Of a DNA stretch of 6,028 bases, positions 1-5,548 are shown piece after piece; positions within the stretch are counted from its first letter, which is position 1, and each line of letters begins with the position of its first letter. The notes under the pieces are model-generated. The model did not search any database. It worked only from the letters and a program-made list of their open reading frames with translations, and had not been told where the DNA came from. The position numbers were made by a program, and so were the translations under genes. This stretch comes from Deltaproteobacteria bacterium (GTDB lineage Bacteria; Desulfobacterota; DSM-4660; Desulfatiglandales; Desulfatiglandaceae), in NCBI GenBank assembly GCA_021159825.1, contig JAGHDR010000402.1, positions 1 to 6,028 on the forward strand. The letters are read 5' to 3'.

Positions 1-423
1 ATCCAGGGCATCGAGCTGTTCCTGCACATGGGCCTGCTGCTCAATAAGCTTTTCCATGGCCGCGTCATCCATGGGCTCGGCAAATTTCAGGTTAATTTCC
101 TCAAACTCCCGGAGGGCCTCAACCGTCTCCCGGACCCCTTCTTCAACCACCTCCCGAACCGTCTTATCCACATCCACCAGCGGTTCCTGCTCCAGGTAGC
201 CCACCGTGTATCCGTCACTGAGGATGGCCTCACCACTAAAATCCTGATCTTCCCCGGCCAGTATCCGCAACAGAGAACTTTTCCCCGAACCGTTGAGCCC
301 CAGAACACCGATTTTAGCGCCAAGGAAATAGGAGAGCGAAATATCTTTTAATACCGGCTTTCGATCATAAGACTTGCCGACCCGGAGCATTGAATAGATG
401 ATTTTATTGACTTCGTTTGCCAC
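1..423 (-). CDS. ettA: EttA, energy-dependent translational throttle ABC-F ATPase (N-terminal 141 codons, cut by window edge)
   Basis: EttA is a duplicated-ATPase ABC-F protein that binds the ribosomal E site and gates early elongation according to ADP/ATP state. It acts in the cytoplasm and is not a transporter. The visible part starts ANEVNKIIYSMLRVGKSYD and continues with KPVLKDISLSYFLGAKIGVL, closely following the E. coli protein as I remember it (YTMHRVGK, ILKNISLSFFPGAKIGVLGLNG). The Walker A motif GLNGSGKSS lies near residues 42-50, with Ser where Thr is usual at its last position. The Q-loop region VGYLEQEP follows near residues 77-84, then the helical part of the first domain. The signature, Walker B, linker and second ATPase domain lie outside the window. 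The start is GTG at 421-423 with AAGGAG five bases upstream; that site overlaps the stop codon of the preceding small ORF, suggesting translational coupling. No ATG with a better ribosome binding site is present. Confidence 0.93.
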   Translation of the reverse strand, partial: MANEVNKIIYSMLRVGKSYDRKPVLKDISLSYFLGAKIGVLGLNGSGKSSLLRILAGEDQDFSGEAILSDGYTVGYLEQEPLVDVDKTVREVVEEGVRETVEALREFEEINLKFAEPMDDAAMEKLIEQQAHVQEQLDALD

Positions 424-428
424 TGAAT

Positions 429-434
429 CTCCTT
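429..434 (-). promoter_or_regulatory. ribosome binding site of ettA
   Basis: The minus strand reads AAGGAG, five bases before the GTG at 423. It fixes that GTG as the ettA start and overlaps the TAA stop (433-435) of the upstream small ORF, so the two reading frames are tightly coupled. Confidence 0.75.
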
Positions 435-681
435 ATTGTTGGTTTTTCAAAACGGCGTAAACATCCCGAATAATTTTTTCAGAGACTTCCCGCATGGCCA
501 GGCTCATGGTTTCCGCAAGCCCGCGGGGATGCTCCTCCTTACACTTTTTGGTCAACCGATATGATTTTTGAAATAAAATCCGTTTGCTGACATCCGGTTC
601 CTGCAACACCACCAGGGTGATGCTCACCCCCAGCACCGCGTCCCACCCTTCGGGCGTATCCCATTCAAAAAATTCATCCAT
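433..681 (-). CDS. 82-residue ORF, probably a C-terminal remnant of an ABC-type transport auxiliary lipoprotein
   Basis: The protein runs MDEFFEWDTPEGWDAVLG, then a beta-rich stretch (VSITLVVLQEPD, KRILFQKSYRL), then a helix with AETMSLAMREVSEKIIRDVY. This strand-strand-helix ending, with a helix of the pattern 'AMs.AM...s..I..d.y', resembles the C-terminal half of the auxiliary lipoproteins (PqiC/DUF330 type) that accompany Mla-like ABC transporters. Those proteins are roughly 200 residues with an N-terminal lipobox. Here there is no signal peptide or lipobox, no ribosome binding site before the ATG, and an in-frame TGA only two codons upstream at 688-690. The ATG overlaps the apparent end of the CNBD gene (TGA at 674-676). 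I infer a 5'-truncated remnant, possibly still translated by coupling. The alternative is a genuine small protein of unknown function. The family assignment is from memory of the fold pattern and is tentative. Confidence 0.45.
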   Translation of the reverse strand: MDEFFEWDTPEGWDAVLGVSITLVVLQEPDVSKRILFQKSYRLTKKCKEEHPRGLAETMSLAMREVSEKIIRDVYAVLKNQQ

Positions 682-1111
682 TGATGATCATGACCGCATC
701 GGGAAGCTGATCACACAATTCCCGAAACCCGAACAGGGTCTGACTGGTGTCATCAAGACGCTTCGCCAGGTATTTTGCCACCACCGTACCACTTCCGGAA
801 ATTCCTTCAGAAAGGGCTCCACATTCTCTTTGGGAATGCGGATCGCTTTCACATCGGTCATGGCCTTTACGGTGGCCGTTCGCTTTTCGCCCGGAAGAAA
901 GGACATCTCTCCGAACACAACCCCTTCTCTGGTTATCTCGGCAATCTTTTTGGTCCCTTTAAGGATATCTATCCTGCCGGACACCAGGACATAAATATCC
1001 TGGGAATCATCCCCTTCAAAAAACAGGGTCTCACCTGTCTCATAAGAAACGAGATATACCGCTCCATTTCGGGGTTGTGAATGATACTGTTCAGGATGAC
1101 AGTTTTGCCAA
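674..1111 (-). pseudogene. cyclic-nucleotide-binding domain protein gene disrupted by three -1 frameshifts
   Basis: Read in pieces, the gene gives a coherent CNBD protein. TTG GCA AAA at 1111 starts it. A second frame then carries TVILNSIIHNPEMERYISF. A third carries SYETGETLFFEGDDSQDIYV, then LVSGRIDILKGTKKIAEI, then VFGEMSFLPGEKRTATVKAM. A fourth carries VVAKYLAKRLDDTSQTLFGF followed by RELCDQLPDAVMIING and TGA at 674-676. The piece with FGE and the conserved Arg of RTA is the phosphate-binding cassette that contacts cNMP in this fold. The breaks lie near 1103-1106 (AAAA run), 1043-1052 and 782-792. Each is a loss of one base, so the start and end frames agree again over 146 codons. Four bases separate it from the stop of the upstream kinase, so it was probably co-transcribed. 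The ending LPDAVMIING is how many PAS domains begin, suggesting a lost C-terminal PAS region. Sequencing error is the alternative, but the adjacent 1.85-kb kinase gene is intact. Confidence 0.75.
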
Positions 1112-1115
1112 CACC

Positions 1116-2969
1116 TTAATCCAAAGTATTTGATTTCAGGGGAAAGGGGGACGACCGTAAATACAGGGGAAGAAAGACGACAACGGTGGTCACACCATTT
1201 TCCGATCGAATCTCCATTTTTCCATTGAGCAACCGCAGAATTCGGTGAGTAATATAGAGACCTCGACCTTCACCGGCCCCCTCGAGGCTCTTCATCTGAT
1301 CCTCCTGCGACATTTCACCGCTGTTTGAAATTTCCGCGCAGGCCCACTCCCCATGAGCATAGGTTCGAACGGCCAGGGTACCGCCTCTCAGCGGAATCGC
1401 TTTGGTCGCGTTATTCAAAAGGTTGTCAAAAACCCGCTCCATGTGAACTGAATGGCACTTGACCCTCAAGTTCCGATCATACGGCCCTTGTTTCAGCATT
1501 ACATCCTGCCGGAGCAACTCTTTAATAACCTCTTTGTTGATCTCAACCCTGTTCTCCACCGTACGGGAAAAATCCACTACCTGTTCTTCCCCTACCGCGT
1601 AGACACCCATGGCCAATTCTTGCAGCCGACTGGTTTCCTCAAGCAGGATATCCACATATTTTTCAATCTGTTCCCTGGAAGATTCAAGATCATCTTTTCG
1701 CATCAGGGATTTCAAACGGCGCGCAAAGCCGGCCGTGGCAATGGCCGGGTTTTTAAAATCATGAAGGGCATCATCGAGTTGCTCCATTTTTTGCGCCTTC
1801 ATTAATTCCCGACCCAGAAAGAGAAAAACCCTGATCTCTTCCTCACGGTATCTTTTTCGATAGTCCAACGCGTCAAATGCCATAAAATGGGTAATTTCGC
1901 CACCCACTTTGAGGGGAATAAACAAGACCGAATTTATCCCGTGGCGTTTGGCAAACCGCTTATTGCCCTCCGACATCAGGGTGCTGCGTTTCACATCAAC
2001 GATCAGAATATAAAACGGGGTCACCACTTCGTATCTGGAGTCACCGGTATAGTCCCTGAGGTTCAGTAACAATTCATAAACAAGCTCACTGTTGACCGGT
2101 ACGGCCTTCCCTACGGAGTGGTAACCTCCGATCCACGGAAAACCCGCCTGCAGAACAACCTGATCCAGGGCAGGACCCACCGAAAACAAGGCGCAACTCT
2201 GAAGGTCCACCATATCCGCCAACTCCGGAACCACTTCATTGAAGACCTCCGCCAGCTTCACCCCGCCACGGGTCCCCAGCTTGAGAAAAATATGGTTCAC
2301 AATAGCTTCCCGCTTTTCAGCGACTCGGTTCAAATTCAGAATTTTTTTGTGGGCGATGACAAAACTGAGCCGTTTGGCCATGGTGTTGGCGGCTTTGATT
2401 TCAAGGCGGCTGAACTTTCGCTCACGGTCCTCGTAATAGAGCTGAATAACACCCAGCGTATCCCGTTCTCTGGGAAAAAAACGGGGAATTTCGAAGGGAA
2501 TGGCCATCAAAGAGTGGAGGCCCTCCTTAACAACGGTCTTTTTATTGTGATATAGCTTTTCTTTCATCAGATTGGGGACAAAATAGGTTCGGCGGCCTCG
2601 TAAAACCTCCCCGGCAATACTGTCTTCGAGGGGGATAGCGGTTTCCCGCGTCTCCTCTCTGGACGGGTATGATCCATAGGAAAGCATCTGTTCGGTCTGG
2701 GGGTCGTATATCCGGACGGAAGCAGATGTTGCTCCCAGGAAAGAGACCATGTGGGAGGTGGCTTTTTCCAGGATTTCCTGTTCGGAAAGGTCCGGATCAA
2801 TATCAACGATCTTGTCAATCTTTCCGATAAACCATCTCAGAAACTTCGGCAGAAGGCTTTCTTCAAACCATTGAATGTAATGTGTCCAGAATTCCGTATT
2901 TTCAGGAAATCTTTCGGCCCAGGGTTCCAGTTGGATATCCCTGATCAGATTCTCCAATCCCGTCAACAT
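1116..2969 (-). CDS. soluble tandem-GAF sensor histidine kinase
   Basis: This is a cytoplasmic sensor kinase, predicted to autophosphorylate a histidine using ATP. Counting from the ATG at 2969 (617 residues), residues 1-60 are a conserved-looking helical region (EFWTHYIQWFEESLLPKFLR). A GAF domain follows at about 62-205 and a second, weaker GAF-like domain at about 240-395. The H-box is LDDALHDFKNPAIATAGF with His403, the N-box is FDNLLNNATKAIP with Asn519/Asn520, and the G2 box is GEGRGLYITHRI near 565-576. The usual Asp of the G1 box is replaced in ISNSGE, as seen in some other kinases. There is no transmembrane segment, PAS or receiver domain, so the signal is probably intracellular and bound by the GAF domains. 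The frame stays open to a TTG at 3017 and another ATG at 2984. I prefer 2969 because a weak GAGAG precedes it and the TTG lies inside a repeat arm. No response regulator is adjacent. Confidence 0.9.
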   Translation of the reverse strand: MLTGLENLIRDIQLEPWAERFPENTEFWTHYIQWFEESLLPKFLRWFIGKIDKIVDIDPDLSEQEILEKATSHMVSFLGATSASVRIYDPQTEQMLSYGSYPSREETRETAIPLEDSIAGEVLRGRRTYFVPNLMKEKLYHNKKTVVKEGLHSLMAIPFEIPRFFPRERDTLGVIQLYYEDRERKFSRLEIKAANTMAKRLSFVIAHKKILNLNRVAEKREAIVNHIFLKLGTRGGVKLAEVFNEVVPELADMVDLQSCALFSVGPALDQVVLQAGFPWIGGYHSVGKAVPVNSELVYELLLNLRDYTGDSRYEVVTPFYILIVDVKRSTLMSEGNKRFAKRHGINSVLFIPLKVGGEITHFMAFDALDYRKRYREEEIRVFLFLGRELMKAQKMEQLDDALHDFKNPAIATAGFARRLKSLMRKDDLESSREQIEKYVDILLEETSRLQELAMGVYAVGEEQVVDFSRTVENRVEINKEVIKELLRQDVMLKQGPYDRNLRVKCHSVHMERVFDNLLNNATKAIPLRGGTLAVRTYAHGEWACAEISNSGEMSQEDQMKSLEGAGEGRGLYITHRILRLLNGKMEIRSENGVTTVVVFLPLYLRSSPFPLKSNTLD

Positions 2970-3009
2970 AGAATGCACTCTCATTATGGGGGCAGGGCTT
3001 AAGTGAACT

Positions 3010-3109
3010 GGGGTCAAGATAGCAAATGCCCTTCAGCAAGTCAAGTAGGGGCACGCTGCAGCGTGCCCCTACGCGGCTATACCCCCTAAAAATCCTCCCA
3101 CTTGACCCC
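3010..3109. repeat. 100-bp nested inverted-repeat element with a perfect 28-bp central palindrome
   Basis: Outer arms GGGGTCAAG (3010-3018) and CTTGACCCC (3101-3109) are exact 9-bp inverted repeats. Between them, 3045-3072 is a perfect loopless palindrome with arms GTAGGGGCACGCTG and CAGCGTGCCCCTAC. The two dyads share almost the same centre (3059.5 and 3058.5), which suggests one element rather than two coincidences. The GTAGGGGCAC arm recurs at 5549-5600. It separates the divergent kinase and J-domain genes. It could be a REP/MITE-type non-autonomous element or a bidirectional transcription boundary; no U-tract follows the palindrome, so a classical intrinsic terminator is unlikely. Confidence 0.8.
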
Positions 3110-3139
3110 CATGCCTGTCTGTGGTAGGTCTAATTTAAA

Positions 3140-3502
3140 ATGCCCATGGATATCAGAAAATCTTTCGAAATACTTGAAATCGGTGCAGACGCCACAGAAG
3201 ACGAAGCGAGACAGGCTTACAAGGATCTTGTGGCGGTCTGGCACCCTGACCGCTTTTCTCACAACCCACGCCTCAAAAAAAAAGCGGAGGAAAAATTGAA
3301 AGAGGCCAACCTCGCTTTTGAAACGGTACAGGCCTTTTTTTCCACCACAGGGAAAAAACAAGCCGCCGGCGGGGAGAAAAAGGGGGAAACCGGGTTCAGC
3401 AAAACGGAATTGGCTGCGGAACTGGGTACCGGTGCCGTCCTGACCCTCTGGTCTTACCTCTCGGATAAAATAAATCACATATTGTCTGATGATGGAAAAT
3501 AG
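3140..3502 (+). CDS. small J-domain (DnaJ-like) protein
   Basis: This 120-residue protein has an N-terminal J domain, the module that recruits an Hsp70 (DnaK) and stimulates its ATPase. Helix I/II is SFEILEIGADATEDEARQAY, the invariant HPD motif is at residues 35-37 in VAVWHPDRF, and helix III is KKKAEEKLKEANLAFETVQA. Beyond about residue 70 there is a Lys/Gly-rich linker and a short C-terminal region (LGTGAVLTLWSYLSDKINHI) that may be amphipathic. No Gly/Phe region, zinc-finger or substrate-binding domain follows, so it is not DnaJ itself but a type III J protein with an unknown client. ATG at 3140 is used; ATG at 3146 is an equally possible start, and neither has a strong ribosome binding site. 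The next gene begins 26 bases after the stop on the same strand, so the two are probably co-transcribed. Confidence 0.87.
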   Translation: MPMDIRKSFEILEIGADATEDEARQAYKDLVAVWHPDRFSHNPRLKKKAEEKLKEANLAFETVQAFFSTTGKKQAAGGEKKGETGFSKTELAAELGTGAVLTLWSYLSDKINHILSDDGK

Positions 3503-3517
3503 ACAAAATTAACATGA

Positions 3518-3523
3518 AAGGAG
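3518..3523 (+). promoter_or_regulatory. ribosome binding site deciding the ATG at 3529
   Basis: AAGGAG lies five bases before the ATG at 3529. An in-frame ATG at 3514 would place this site inside the coding region and would add five residues ahead of the Lys-rich signal peptide start, so 3529 is preferred. Confidence 0.75.
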
Positions 3524-3528
3524 CTGTC

Positions 3529-3831
3529 ATGAAAAAACACCATAAAATTGCAGTAGTGATTCTGATCGCGACTCTTGCACTTTTTTTCTTCCAGGGACAC
3601 ACCGTCCTGGCACAGGAGAACCTTAAGAAGCTGGACGATAAGGGCGGCTACATGATCGCCGATCTCGTCATCATGAGACCCCTTGGTATTGCCGCGACCG
3701 CCGTGGGAGCAGCCGCCTACGTGTTGTCCCTCCCCTTTTCCCTGGCAGGCGGAAATGAAGCGGAGGCGAGGCAAAAACTTATGGGAGACCCGGCGGGATA
3801 TACGTTTACAAGACCTCTGGGGGATTTCTAA
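3529..3831 (+). CDS. small exported protein with a Gly/Ala-rich membrane-like segment
   Basis: The protein has 100 residues. Residues 1-28 form a clear Sec signal peptide: basic MKKHHK, a hydrophobic core, and a VLA-Q cleavage site. The mature part has a short polar stretch (ENLKKLDDKGGYMIADL), then a small-residue-rich hydrophobic segment at about 49-72 (RPLGIAATAVGAAAYVLSLP), then a polar tail ending YTFTRPLGDF. The motif RPLG occurs twice, at residues 50-53 and 95-98. The pattern matches small hypothetical proteins I recall from Desulfobacterota and related bacteria (..RP.G..AT..G...FV.SLPF.. and ..DP..YTF.RPLG.F), for which I know no assigned function. It is probably a small envelope protein anchored by a Gly-zipper-like helix. 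It follows the J-domain gene by 26 bases and ends 16 bases before the convergent ttcA gene. Confidence 0.75.
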   Translation: MKKHHKIAVVILIATLALFFFQGHTVLAQENLKKLDDKGGYMIADLVIMRPLGIAATAVGAAAYVLSLPFSLAGGNEAEARQKLMGDPAGYTFTRPLGDF

Positions 3832-3847
3832 ATCACTGTCTTTTCAT

Positions 3848-4567
3848 TTATAAGAGGTATTCAGGATTAACATTTTGCAGGGCATGAAAAATGTTTCCTT
3901 TGATTTTCCTGTTTTTTCTGTAAAAACCGCTCAACATGCCCTTGATCTCTTCCCGTTTGGTCGCCCCCGCGCTGGGGCATCCCAGTTCAATCCGGGGAGA
4001 ATCCATTTCTTCGGCATAACGTCTTATGAGGTCTTCATCCAAAAGGTAAAGGGGCCTAATAACCGTCAGTTTTCCGCCAAAAAGTTCCTGCACCGGCAGC
4101 ATGGTGCTGATGGAACCACCATAGAAAATATTCAAGAAAAGGGTTTCGATGATATCGTCTTTGTGGTGACCCAGAGCGATTCGGTTGCACTGAAGGGTAC
4201 CCGCCAGTTCAAACAGCAGTTTTCTTCTCATTCGCGAACAGAGAAAACAGGGGTTCTCCCGGTTTTCCGGACCATGCGCTCTTGGCCCGATATCACTTTC
4301 AATGATCCTGAAGTCGAACCCATGGGTTGAAAAAAAAGCCTCCATTTCCCCGGCGGAATTTCCACCGAAGCCGGGGTCCACATGGACGGCGGTAATGTCA
4401 TAGGTAATGGGAATTCTTTTCAACCTTTCATGCAAGACCCGCAGAAGAACCAGACTGTCCTTGCCCCCCGATACAGCAACCAGAACGTGATCCCCGTCTC
4501 GAATCATTTTCTGATGGTGGATGGCCTTTCCCGTGAGCCGCTTTATCTCTTTGGCAGCAAATCCCAA
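3848..4567 (-). CDS. ttcA: TtcA-type tRNA 2-thiocytidine(32) synthetase
   Basis: The enzyme thiolates C32 of certain tRNAs, using ATP to adenylate the base and an Fe-S cluster for sulfur transfer. The PP-loop SGGKDS is at residues 33-38, the CxxC in NPCFLCSRMRR has Cys107 and Cys110, and the family block ALGHHKDDIIETLFLNIFYGG is at about 131-151. A third cysteine, Cys197 in LGCPSAGATKRE, sits where E. coli TtcA has a late cysteine, so all three cluster ligands seem present. The ending ALQNVNPEYL matches the E. coli ending AMQNVVPSHL. At 239 residues it is shorter than E. coli TtcA (about 311) and lacks extra N- and C-terminal sequence. The start is TTG at 4567, with an in-frame TAA two codons upstream and AGGGAG about ten bases before it. 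The next ATG (residue 21) would remove conserved N-terminal sequence. It is convergent with the small exported protein gene. Confidence 0.88.
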   Translation of the reverse strand: MGFAAKEIKRLTGKAIHHQKMIRDGDHVLVAVSGGKDSLVLLRVLHERLKRIPITYDITAVHVDPGFGGNSAGEMEAFFSTHGFDFRIIESDIGPRAHGPENRENPCFLCSRMRRKLLFELAGTLQCNRIALGHHKDDIIETLFLNIFYGGSISTMLPVQELFGGKLTVIRPLYLLDEDLIRRYAEEMDSPRIELGCPSAGATKREEIKGMLSGFYRKNRKIKGNIFHALQNVNPEYLL

Positions 4568-4642
4568 TCCTTACACACTCCCTTATTAAGCTATTAGGCC
4601 CTTATCACCTGGTCTTCTGTCACAAAAAGCAAGAAAATGGTA

Positions 4643-4792
4643 TCAGTTGTCAGTTGTCAGTTATCAGTAACAGCATATTGATATTCATTTATCTTCTTCA
4701 GGGATTTGCTGAGTCCTGGGAGCATCGCCGAGAGTTCTTTTGTTTCCTGAATCCCTCAGTACGGAAAACTGACAACTGAAAACTGACAACTG
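4643..4792. repeat. MITE-like element bounded by inverted arrays of 7-bp tandem repeats
   Basis: The left end is four 7-bp units, CAGTTGT, CAGTTGT, CAGTTAT and CAGTAAC (4644-4671). The right end, read on the minus strand from 4792, is CAGTTGT, CAGTTTT, CAGTTGT and CAGTTTT (to 4765). The arms contain exact 12-bp inverted matches CAGTTGTCAGTT / AACTGACAACTG. Inside, AGGGATT (4700-4706) and AATCCCT (4750-4756) form a second, nested dyad, so the whole 150 bp can fold into a long interrupted stem. No target-site duplication is evident, and no ORF is inside. It resembles non-autonomous repeat elements and, in its 7-bp periodicity, the short tandemly repeated heptamers described in cyanobacteria. 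Confidence 0.75.
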
Positions 4793-4817
4793 CCCCCTAC
4801 AAGTTCATTTTTGGGTT

Positions 4818-4846
4818 GCGGGTGTTACCCGCGTTAGCTGTTAGCA
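4818..4846. repeat. GC hairpin followed by a two-unit heptamer repeat
   Basis: GCGGGT (4818-4823) and ACCCGC (4827-4832) form a 6-bp stem with a GTT loop. GTTAGCT and GTTAGCA follow at 4833-4846. On the minus strand this lies just after the stop of the SH3-protein gene, but no U-tract follows the hairpin on either strand, so an intrinsic terminator is not supported. The 7-bp unit length matches the nearby CAGTTGT arrays. Confidence 0.45.
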
Positions 4847-4851
4847 ATCGG

Positions 4852-5529
4852 TTAATAATAGGAAGATTTCCTTTTCCGCTGTTGCCTTCCCATGACCAGG
4901 CCGAAAATTAGTCCCGCCAGCAACACGACCGCACCTGACAGAAACCATCGGTTTCGCTGCGAAGACTTCAGTATTATGTTTTCCTTCTGCAAGGTTTCCA
5001 GGGTCATACGTGCTTCCTGCAAGGCTTTCAGCGTCTCATCGTGGGTTTCCTGAAGCGCCAGTAAAGAACCGGACGCTTTTTTCAGAGATTCATATTTCGT
5101 CTTGACACTCTTCAGTTCTTTTTCCGCCCTTTCCAGCTTTTCACTCATCAGTTCCTTTTCACCCGATGAGGCTGTCCACTCTTTTTCAATGTTCTCAGTC
5201 CGTTGCTTGAGACGAACGTTTTCCGATTTCAAACCCTTCACCTGAACCTTAAACGGAACATCACGGGTCAGGAAGCGGCCGGCAATCCATCCCTCATCAT
5301 TACGGGAAGCATTTCCCACGAGACGAACGTGGCTCCACCCGGACTGGATCTCAAGAATCTCCACGGGTGAATCCTGGTTAAGCATGGTGATAATCTTATC
5401 TTTTGTACTCGGTCCACCCCGCAAGGTTATTTTTGAGGTATTCACAACATAAGCCTTTTCAGCCCAGCAAATCTGGACTGAAAGAATCACCCAAAGACCC
5501 ATTAGCATCATACTTGCAATTTTCTTCAT
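4852..5529 (-). CDS. SH3b-domain, coiled-coil, membrane-anchored envelope protein (YgiM/TIGR04211 type)
   Basis: The protein has 225 residues. Residues 1-23 are a signal peptide ending CWA before EKAYVV. A bacterial SH3 domain occupies about 25-92 (ITLRGGPSTKDKIITMLNQ, GWSHVRLVG, EGWIAGRFLTRDVPF). A charged helical region at about 95-190, rich in Glu/Lys with Leu periodicity, is a predicted coiled coil. A transmembrane helix at 195-214 (WFLSGAVVLLAGLIFGLVMG) and a basic tail QQRKRKSSYY end it. This order matches E. coli YgiM, including the WF at the start of the last helix. The topology should be periplasmic SH3 plus coiled coil with a short cytoplasmic tail; SH3b domains of this kind are thought to bind cell-wall material, but the exact role is unknown. 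The frame is open to a GTG at 5589, but those 20 extra codons are repeat-derived. ATG at 5529 starts the signal peptide and has AGAGGGG nine bases upstream. Confidence 0.9.
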   Translation of the reverse strand: MKKIASMMLMGLWVILSVQICWAEKAYVVNTSKITLRGGPSTKDKIITMLNQDSPVEILEIQSGWSHVRLVGNASRNDEGWIAGRFLTRDVPFKVQVKGLKSENVRLKQRTENIEKEWTASSGEKELMSEKLERAEKELKSVKTKYESLKKASGSLLALQETHDETLKALQEARMTLETLQKENIILKSSQRNRWFLSGAVVLLAGLIFGLVMGRQQRKRKSSYY

Positions 5530-5548
5530 CTGGCTTTTCCCCTCTAAG

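Larger units (their letters stand above)
4568..4851. other. repeat-rich intergenic region upstream of ttcA
   Basis: This 284-bp gap holds no convincing coding sequence. From left to right it contains the ttcA leader (4568-4640) with AT-rich stretches such as TAATAG and GATAAG on the minus strand but no clear paired -35/-10, the heptamer inverted-repeat element (4643-4792), a GC hairpin (4818-4832) and a two-unit GTTAGC heptamer (4833-4846). The ttcA promoter must lie in or beside the element, since the SH3-protein gene upstream ends at 4852. Confidence 0.6.

Noticed and set aside
584..994. A 136-codon plus-strand ORF opposite the CNBD gene
   Set aside because: The minus strand carries clear CNBD motifs here, and the plus-strand product resembles nothing.
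2118..2555. A 145-codon plus-strand ORF opposite the kinase gene
   Set aside because: Antisense shadow of the GAF region; no family resemblance.
2970..3017. Longer kinase start at TTG 3017
   Set aside because: The TTG lies in the outer arm of the inverted-repeat element and has no ribosome binding site; ATG 2969 or 2984 is more plausible.
3102..3130. A sigma-70 promoter for the J-domain gene: TTGACC at 3102-3107 with TAGGTC 17 bp later
   Set aside because: The -10 match is poor and the -35 is part of the repeat arm, so it is not supportable by eye.
3832..3847. Shared bidirectional terminator between the convergent small-protein and ttcA genes
   Set aside because: Only 16 bp, with no stem-loop.
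3875..4330. A 151-codon plus-strand ORF opposite ttcA
   Set aside because: It lies wholly antisense to a gene with all TtcA motifs, and its translation shows no recognisable domain or ribosome binding site.
4818..4832. Intrinsic terminator for the SH3-protein gene
   Set aside because: The 6-bp hairpin is followed by AACCCAAAAA on the minus strand, not a U-tract.
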